In this document: piece after piece, positions 1 to 6,296 of the stretch | Layout: the number at the start of each line of letters is the position of its first letter | Numbering within the stretch: position 1 is the first letter of the stretch | From: Candidatus Pelagibacter sp. | Lineage (GTDB): Bacteria > Pseudomonadota > Alphaproteobacteria > Pelagibacterales > Pelagibacteraceae | Reading direction: 5' to 3' | NCBI GenBank assembly: GCA_028226535.1 | Contig: JAOJEG010000031.1 | Location: 1 to 6,296 of the forward strand | DNA length: 6,296 nt | Made by a program: the position numbers and the translations under genes | The notes under the pieces: generated by a model | Database searches by the model: none | What the model was told of the DNA's origin: nothing | The model's input: the letters and a program-made list of their open reading frames with translations, nothing else

Positions 1-193
1 AGAATTATCTGGTGACGAAATTTCTAAAATCACAGATGAGCTAACGAAAAACTTTAGCTCAAAAATAAAATTAAACTACAAACATGATCAAAGTTTAATA
101 GGAGGCTTAGTAGTGCAAGTTGGAAGTACTATGGTGGACACCTCAATTAAAAATAAATTACAACAAATCGAAAACAGAATGATAGAGGCATAA
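1..193 (+). CDS. atpH: ATP synthase F1 subunit delta, C-terminal part (5' end outside window)
   Basis: This is the last 63 codons of the delta (OSCP-type) subunit, read in the frame starting at base 2 and ending with TAA at 191-193. Delta sits on top of the F1 head and ties it to the peripheral b/b' stalk, so that the alpha3beta3 ring does not spin with the rotor. The fragment ends in the family's conserved C-terminal signature: LIGGLVVQVGSTMVDTSI followed by an amphipathic helix. This matches the usual GG-[LF]-x-[VI]-x-[VI]-G-x-x-x-[IVL]-D-x-S pattern. Delta is usually about 175-185 residues, so roughly two thirds lie left of the window. The stop codon directly abuts the atpA start with no gap, and delta heading the F1 cluster is the normal alphaproteobacterial order. 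Confidence is high despite truncation, because motif, frame and neighbour all agree. Confidence 0.95.
   Translation, partial: ELSGDEISKITDELTKNFSSKIKLNYKHDQSLIGGLVVQVGSTMVDTSIKNKLQQIENRMIEA
184..188 (+). promoter_or_regulatory. Ribosome binding site of atpA
   Basis: AGAGG ends five bases before the atpA ATG at 194. It lies within the last codons of atpH, so the site is read by ribosomes finishing delta. It is the best-spaced Shine-Dalgarno-like sequence in the window and supports the chosen atpA start. Confidence 0.6.
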
Positions 194-1729
194 ATGGAAA
201 TAAATCCTTCAGAAGTAACAAAGATACTAAAAGAACAAATTAAAAATTTTGGTGATAAAGCAGAAGTAACCGAAGTTGGGCAAGTATTATCAGTAGGAGA
301 CGGTATTGCTAGAATTTATGGTCTTGATAATGTTCAGGCTGGAGAAATGGTAGAGTTTGCTGATGGTTCCAAAGGTATGGCTCTAAACCTAGAAAGCGAA
401 AATGTTGGTGTTGTAATTTTTGGAGATGACAGAAATATTAAAGAAGGTGATACAGTTAAAAGAACTGGAAACATTGTTGATACTCCAGTTGGAAAAGAAT
501 TGTTAGGTAGAGTTGTTGATGGATTAGGAAATCCAATTGATGGTAAGGGACCTTTAGATAAAAGTGTTAAAAAAAGCAGAGTTGAAGTTAAAGCTCCAGG
601 AATTATTCCAAGACAGTCGGTTAGTGAGCCTATGCAAACAGGCTTGAAATCTATTGACAGCCTAGTTCCAGTTGGAAGAGGACAGCGTGAGTTAATTATT
701 GGTGATAGACAAACAGGTAAAACTGCAGTTGCAATCGATGCGATTATTAACCAAAAGAAAATTAATGAGTCTGGTGACGAAAAACAAAAACTTTATTGTA
801 TTTATGTTGCGATTGGTCAAAAAAGATCAACTGTAAGACAAATTCAAAAAACATTAGAAGAAGCTGGAGCAATGGAGTACACAACAATTGTTGCAGCAAC
901 AGCATCTGACTCTGCGCCCCTTCAGTTTTTAGCACCTTATACAGGGTGTGCAATGGGAGAATATTTTAGAGATAATGGAATGCATGGATTAATTATTTAT
1001 GATGATTTATCAAAGCAGGCCGTAGCTTATAGACAGATGTCTCTACTTTTAAGAAGACCTCCAGGACGTGAAGCTTACCCTGGTGATGTATTCTATCTAC
1101 ATAGTAGATTGTTAGAAAGAGCGGCGAAATTAAGTGATGAACATGGTGGAGGTTCTTTAACAGCACTTCCAATTATTGAAACACAAGGTGGTGACGTGTC
1201 AGCGTTTATTCCAACTAACGTAATTTCAATTACAGATGGTCAAATTTTCTTAGAAACAGAACTTTTTAACCAAGGGATTAGACCTGCTATTAACGTAGGA
1301 TTGTCTGTTTCTAGAGTTGGTTCTTCAGCGCAAACAAAAGCGATGAAAAAAGTTTCTGGATCAATGAAACTAGAATTAGCACAGTACAGAGAGATGGCTG
1401 CTTTTGCTCAATTTGGTTCTGATTTAGATGCATCAACGCAGCAACTTTTAAATAGAGGATCAAAATTAACTGAACTTCTTAAACAAAAACAATATTCACC
1501 AATGACAGTAGCTGAACAAGTTATTTCGGTCTTCTGTGGAGTAAAGGGATATTTGGATGATATTGAATTAAAAGATATTGCTGAGTTTGAAAACAAAATC
1601 ATTGAAAAATGTAAGTCTGATAAACCTGAAGTAATTGAGTCAATTCAAAGCTCAGGTAAACTTGAGGATGATAAAGAAAAATTACTAATCGAAGTAATTA
1701 CTCAGTTAAAGGAAAACTTTAAATCTTAA
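194..1729 (+). CDS. atpA: ATP synthase F1 subunit alpha
   Basis: Three alpha subunits alternate with three beta subunits in the F1 head. Alpha carries the non-catalytic nucleotide sites and supplies the arginine finger to the catalytic ones. At 511 residues the protein has the family's full length (E. coli 513). Visible in order: a short N-terminal helix that binds delta; the beta-barrel domain with [15 protein letters not shown] at about 30-44; the P-loop GDRQTGKT at 170-177 in the RecA-like domain; [10 protein letters not shown] at about 205-214; the LIIYDDLSK Walker B region at about 266-274; [14 protein letters not shown] at about 287-300; and [12 protein letters not shown] with the predicted arginine finger R374. 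A C-terminal helical domain follows. The start is supported by the upstream AGAGG and by normal N-terminal length. It follows atpH with no gap and precedes atpG by six bases, consistent with one polycistronic message. Nothing is missing or displaced. Confidence 0.98.
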   Translation: MEINPSEVTKILKEQIKNFGDKAEVTEVGQVLSVGDGIARIYGLDNVQAGEMVEFADGSKGMALNLESENVGVVIFGDDRNIKEGDTVKRTGNIVDTPVGKELLGRVVDGLGNPIDGKGPLDKSVKKSRVEVKAPGIIPRQSVSEPMQTGLKSIDSLVPVGRGQRELIIGDRQTGKTAVAIDAIINQKKINESGDEKQKLYCIYVAIGQKRSTVRQIQKTLEEAGAMEYTTIVAATASDSAPLQFLAPYTGCAMGEYFRDNGMHGLIIYDDLSKQAVAYRQMSLLLRRPPGREAYPGDVFYLHSRLLERAAKLSDEHGGGSLTALPIIETQGGDVSAFIPTNVISITDGQIFLETELFNQGIRPAINVGLSVSRVGSSAQTKAMKKVSGSMKLELAQYREMAAFAQFGSDLDASTQQLLNRGSKLTELLKQKQYSPMTVAEQVISVFCGVKGYLDDIELKDIAEFENKIIEKCKSDKPEVIESIQSSGKLEDDKEKLLIEVITQLKENFKS

Positions 1730-1735
1730 TTTATT

Positions 1736-4031
<2,296 letters not shown>

Positions 4032-4032
<1 letters not shown>

Positions 4033-4424
4033 TGAGTGAAGAGTTTAAGATTGAGATAGTAAACCCAGAAAAATCTTTTTTAGTTAAAGAGGATGTTTCA
4101 GAAGTTGTTGTACCTGCTTTTGAAGGAGAAATGGGTATACTTAAAGATCATATTTCTATTATCTCGTTTTTAAAACCTGGAATTATCAAAATTTTATCTA
4201 AATCTGGAGATGAAAACTATTATGTTGAGGATGGGATTGTTGAGTTTAAAAATAATAATTTATCAATTTTAACTAGCTCAATTTTCAATCTTACAGATTT
4301 GGATAAGCCTAAACAACAAGACTTGCTCAAATTGGCTGAAGAGGAAGCAGGCAAGCCTGATATTTCTGATCAATCAAAATATTTAGTTGATCAAAAAATT
4401 GAAGTATTAAGATCTCTTAATTAA
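4032..4424 (+). CDS. atpC: ATP synthase F1 subunit epsilon
   Basis: Epsilon binds the foot of gamma and the c-ring, and in many bacteria restrains ATP hydrolysis through its mobile C-terminal helices. The 130-residue protein is near family length (E. coli 139). The N-terminal beta-sandwich carries FKIEIVNPEKSF at 5-16, VPAFEGEMGILKDH at 27-40 and LKPGIIKI at 47-54, the conserved core of the family. VEDGIVEFKNNNLSIL follows at 65-80, where most homologues have two adjacent glycines; here one is Asp. Residue 42 is Ser where Pro is common (HxP). The C-terminal helix-turn-helix (about 90-130) is short and charged. The start overlaps the atpD stop (TAATG). The 3' end overlaps the convergent rppH by eight bases. 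Sequence divergence is normal for epsilon, the least conserved F1 subunit. Confidence 0.95.
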
Positions 4425-4432
4425 TAATTTTT
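4406..4432. terminator. Candidate weak bidirectional terminator at the atpC/rppH junction
   Basis: ATTAAG (4406-4411) and CTTAAT (4416-4421) form a six-bp stem with a four-base loop. An extra A-T pair could close a tighter loop. On the plus strand a TTTTT run follows at 4428-4432 and another at 4438-4442. On the minus strand the same hairpin is followed by a T6 run, the complement of 4393-4398. The layout suits both converging operons, but the stem has only one G-C pair and the T-runs start six or more bases after it, so intrinsic strength would be low. It lies wholly inside the overlapping 3' ends of atpC and rppH. I treat it as a candidate; Rho-dependent or no defined termination is equally possible. 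Confidence 0.27.
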
Positions 4433-4893
4433 CTAACTTTTTCTTGAAGTTCTTTATAAACGTGTAGTTTAAAGTCGACAACTACTTCTGTAATTTGATC
4501 AAGGTCTATCCATTTCCAATCTAAAAATTCTGGATTTTTAGTTTTAATATCAATTTCTTTTTCATCTCCAGTAAATTTCATTAAAAACCATTTTTGCTTT
4601 TGGCCTTTGTATTTACCTTTCCAAATAATTCCTAATAAACGATCAGGAAGTTCATAGGTAATTGTGCCATCTAACTCTTTTATTAATTCAACACTTTTTA
4701 CACTAGTTTCTTCTTCTAGTTCTCTATAAGCTGCTTTTAAAAAATCCTCACCTTCATCAACTCCCCCTTGTGGCATCTGCCAAAATTTTTTTGCATTATC
4801 TATTCTTCTTGCTACGAAAACTTTATTTTCATTATTTAGCAAAATTATTCCCACCCCAGTTCTTAAGGGTAGTTCGCTAAAGTTCTTATTCAT
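4417..4893 (-). CDS. rppH: RNA 5'-pyrophosphohydrolase (Nudix family)
   Basis: RppH removes phosphate from the 5' triphosphate (or diphosphate) end of mRNA, leaving a monophosphate end that RNase E-type decay prefers. Older names are NudH, IalA or invasion protein A. Of 158 residues, the N-terminus LPLRTGVGIILLN is followed by FWQMPQGGVDEGED (37-50) and the Nudix box from G43 to V65, with metal-binding glutamates E58, E61 and E62 in REL-E-EE. The substrate-recognition part YELPDRLLG, WKGKYKGQKQKWFLMKFTGDEKEIDI and FLDWKWIDLDQI is diagnostic for RppH rather than a generic Nudix enzyme. It is slightly shorter than the E. coli enzyme (176). The usual glycine near the end of the Nudix box is Ser64. 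It starts one base after the ctpA stop with no clear Shine-Dalgarno, so it is probably translated by coupling. Its 3' end overlaps atpC. Confidence 0.94.
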   Translation of the reverse strand: MNKNFSELPLRTGVGIILLNNENKVFVARRIDNAKKFWQMPQGGVDEGEDFLKAAYRELEEETSVKSVELIKELDGTITYELPDRLLGIIWKGKYKGQKQKWFLMKFTGDEKEIDIKTKNPEFLDWKWIDLDQITEVVVDFKLHVYKELQEKVRKIIN

Positions 4894-4894
4894 A

Positions 4895-6034
4895 TTAACC
4901 GTTAAGTAGTTTTATTGCGTAATTTAATTGATTATCAGTATCAGTTTTAATTCTAAAATCATCACCTTCTTCATTTACCTCAATATCAGGTCTTACGCCA
5001 ACTTCAGATATAGATTTTCCAGATGGAAGATAATATTTTGCAACTGTTAATCTTATAGCTCCTTTATTCTTTAAAGGAATTATAGATTGCACTGACCCTT
5101 TACCATAACTATTTTCACCAATTATTATAGCTCTTTTGTGATCTTTAAGGGCTCCAGCTACAATTTCCGATGCTGATGCAGAACCATAATTGATCAATAC
5201 CACTAAAGTTTTTCCATCAGTAATATCTCCTTTTTTTGCAAACCATTTTCTATTTTCTGAATTTTTTCTACTTTTTGTTGATACAATTTCTCCATTTTCT
5301 AAAAAAAAGTCAGAAATTTTTATTGCTTGTGTCAATAATCCACCAGGATTATTTCTAAGATCTAATATAAAAGCCTTTAAATTTTCATTTTCTTTTAACT
5401 TTTTGATCTTTTTTTTTATTTGATCACTACTATTATCGTTAAAAGAAGTTAATCGGATGTAACCAATATTATTTTCTAAAAGATCTGATTTAACAGATTG
5501 AACCTCAATTATTTCTCTTGTTATGTTAAATGTGAGAGCTTTTTTTACTCCTCGTCTTCTTATAGTTAGTTCAATATCAGTGCCCACCAGACCCCTCATA
5601 AGGTCAACTGCTTCACTTAACGATTTTCCTTGCACCTGAACATTGTCTATTTTTACAATATAGTCTCCAGCTTTAATTCCTGCTTTTGAAGCGGGAGTAT
5701 CATCTATAGGAGTAATAACTTTTACAACACCAGCCTCCATACTAACTTCAATTCCAAGACCGCCAAACTCTCCACTAGTTTCGGTTTGCATTTCCCGGAA
5801 TATCTCTGGTGACATATAAGATGAATAGGGATCAAGTGATTGAAGAAGACCGTTAATGGCTGAGTCCATACTTTCAGACTGATCGATTTCATCTACATAT
5901 TGTTTGTTAATTTTTTCTAGGACTTCGCCAAATAAATCAATTTTTTTATAAATATCTAATTCAGCTGAATTTACTGAATACGAAAAAAAAAAAGAGGATA
6001 AAAAAATTATTAAATAAAATCGAATTTTTATCAT
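4895..6034 (-). CDS. ctpA: C-terminal processing protease, S41 family, periplasmic
   Basis: CtpA/Prc-type proteases cut envelope proteins near their C-termini in the periplasm and commonly control cell-wall hydrolases or outer-membrane proteins. The 379 residues start with a signal peptide: MIKIR, then a hydrophobic core at about 6-21, with likely cleavage near A24. Next come an N-terminal helical region (YVDEID, then SLDPYSSYM at 66-74), a PDZ domain at about 85-165 (GEFGGLGIEV; TPASKAGIKAGDYIVKID) and the protease core. This includes LDLRNNPGGLL at 224-234, catalytic S287 in GSASASEIVAGAL, K312 in GENSYGKGSVQ and Q316. Ser-Lys spacing of 25 and Lys-Gln spacing of 4 equal those of E. coli Prc S430/K455/Q459. 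It ends soon after the SEVGVRPDIEV motif, so the C-terminal tail is short; many alphaproteobacterial homologues exceed 430 residues. The start overlaps the rsfS stop as ATGA (6031-6034), a translational-coupling arrangement. The exact cellular target is unknown. Confidence 0.95.
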   Translation of the reverse strand: MIKIRFYLIIFLSSFFFSYSVNSAELDIYKKIDLFGEVLEKINKQYVDEIDQSESMDSAINGLLQSLDPYSSYMSPEIFREMQTETSGEFGGLGIEVSMEAGVVKVITPIDDTPASKAGIKAGDYIVKIDNVQVQGKSLSEAVDLMRGLVGTDIELTIRRRGVKKALTFNITREIIEVQSVKSDLLENNIGYIRLTSFNDNSSDQIKKKIKKLKENENLKAFILDLRNNPGGLLTQAIKISDFFLENGEIVSTKSRKNSENRKWFAKKGDITDGKTLVVLINYGSASASEIVAGALKDHKRAIIIGENSYGKGSVQSIIPLKNKGAIRLTVAKYYLPSGKSISEVGVRPDIEVNEEGDDFRIKTDTDNQLNYAIKLLNG

Positions 6035-6296
6035 ATAATGACTTTTTCTTTTGGGATTAGTTCAGACCAAATTTTTTCAAGTTCATAAAACTTTCTTTTC
6101 TCTGGATGAAAAATATGCACAATTAAATCAATACCATCAACAAGTTTCCACTCATTACTTTCTTTGCCTTCTATTTTAGAATTTTTAATGCCATTATCCT
6201 TTAACTTTTCTAAAACTTGTTCTGATAAAGACTGAATGTGTCTTGAAGAAGTGCCGCTTGCAATTATCATATAATCAGCCATTGAACTTTTATCTT
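6031..6296 (-). CDS. rsfS: Ribosomal silencing factor RsfS, 5' end outside window
   Basis: RsfS (Iojap/DUF143 family) binds ribosomal protein uL14 on the 50S subunit and blocks joining of the 30S, lowering translation during starvation. The visible 87 residues contain the family core: KSSMADYMIIASGTSSRHI, then KIEG, EWKLVDGIDLIVHIFHPEKRKFYELEKIW. The ATG at 6280-6282 is not the real start. The frame stays open to the window edge, and the four codons before it read D-K-S-S, completing the conserved K-S-S-x-A-D motif. That Met is therefore the internal residue usually occupied by Ile, Met or Phe, and about 20-30 N-terminal residues lie beyond base 6296. It is the first visible gene of the minus-strand operon and overlaps ctpA by four bases. 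In many bacteria the next gene would be rlmH; here it is ctpA. Confidence 0.93.
   Translation of the reverse strand, partial: DKSSMADYMIIASGTSSRHIQSLSEQVLEKLKDNGIKNSKIEGKESNEWKLVDGIDLIVHIFHPEKRKFYELEKIWSELIPKEKVII

Noticed and set aside
762..953. 63-codon open frame on the minus strand inside atpA
   Set aside because: It lies antisense to a conserved P-loop ATPase region, has low-complexity Leu/Gln-rich content and no family motif. It is a shadow of atpA codon usage.
1408..1602. 64-codon open frame on the minus strand inside atpA
   Set aside because: It is antisense to the conserved C-terminal domain of alpha, with no recognisable domain and no operon context. Shadow frame.
4367..4393. Inverted repeat TGATCAA / TTGATCA near the end of atpC, as a terminator or operator
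   Set aside because: The seven-bp arms surround a 13-base loop, and the plus-strand hairpin is followed by A6 rather than a T-run. On the minus strand it is followed by mixed sequence. Each arm is itself nearly palindromic, so the symmetry is easily produced by chance in AT-rich coding DNA.
5190..5423. 77-codon open frame on the plus strand inside ctpA, rich in Phe
   Set aside because: It looks hydrophobic only because A-rich Lys/Asn/Glu codons of ctpA read as Phe/Leu/Ile on the other strand. ctpA itself is well supported by its catalytic motifs.
6280..6282. ATG at this position as the true start of rsfS
   Set aside because: The frame continues upstream to the window edge and encodes the conserved K-S-S preceding x-A-D-Y. 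Starting here would remove the N-terminal part of the domain present in all homologues known to me.

Overview
The window is an AT-rich, tightly packed piece of a bacterial chromosome, most likely from a streamlined alphaproteobacterium of the SAR11/Pelagibacterales type. Four observations point there: the base composition and AGA-heavy arginine codons; F1 ATP synthase genes in the order delta-alpha-gamma-beta-epsilon with no F0 genes beside them, as is usual in alphaproteobacteria; an alphaproteobacterial/mitochondrial-type loop in the beta subunit; and the adjoining rppH, ctpA and rsfS genes. Only about 9 of 6296 bases lie outside a coding region. The lineage call is inference from sequence style and gene order, not from a database search.

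Plus strand, 1-4424: the 3' end of atpH (delta) is followed by complete atpA (alpha), atpG (gamma), atpD (beta) and atpC (epsilon). Together these make the soluble F1 head and central stalk of the proton-translocating ATP synthase. Junctions are 0, 6 and 2 bases, then a 1-base TAATG overlap, so this is one operon whose promoter lies left of the window. The motifs needed for catalysis (P-loops, beta Glu181, alpha arginine finger, DELSEED lever) are intact.

Minus strand, 6296-4417: rsfS (ribosomal silencing factor, 5' end cut by the window edge), ctpA (periplasmic S41 C-terminal processing protease) and rppH (Nudix RNA 5'-pyrophosphohydrolase) form a second compact operon, joined by a 4-base ATGA overlap and a 1-base gap. 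It combines ribosome dormancy, envelope proteolysis and mRNA decay. The genes are neighbours by ancestry rather than members of one pathway.

The two operons converge. The stop codons of atpC and rppH share an 8-bp palindrome, so transcript ends must form inside coding sequence. A small AT-rich hairpin with a T-run on each side is the only terminator candidate.

I see no mobile element, CRISPR array, tRNA or rRNA, riboswitch, or genes of unknown function. This is a core housekeeping region. The points of interest concern compaction, the convergent junction, a homopolymer in the ctpA signal peptide, a substituted Nudix-box residue, and genes missing from the rsfS cluster compared with relatives.
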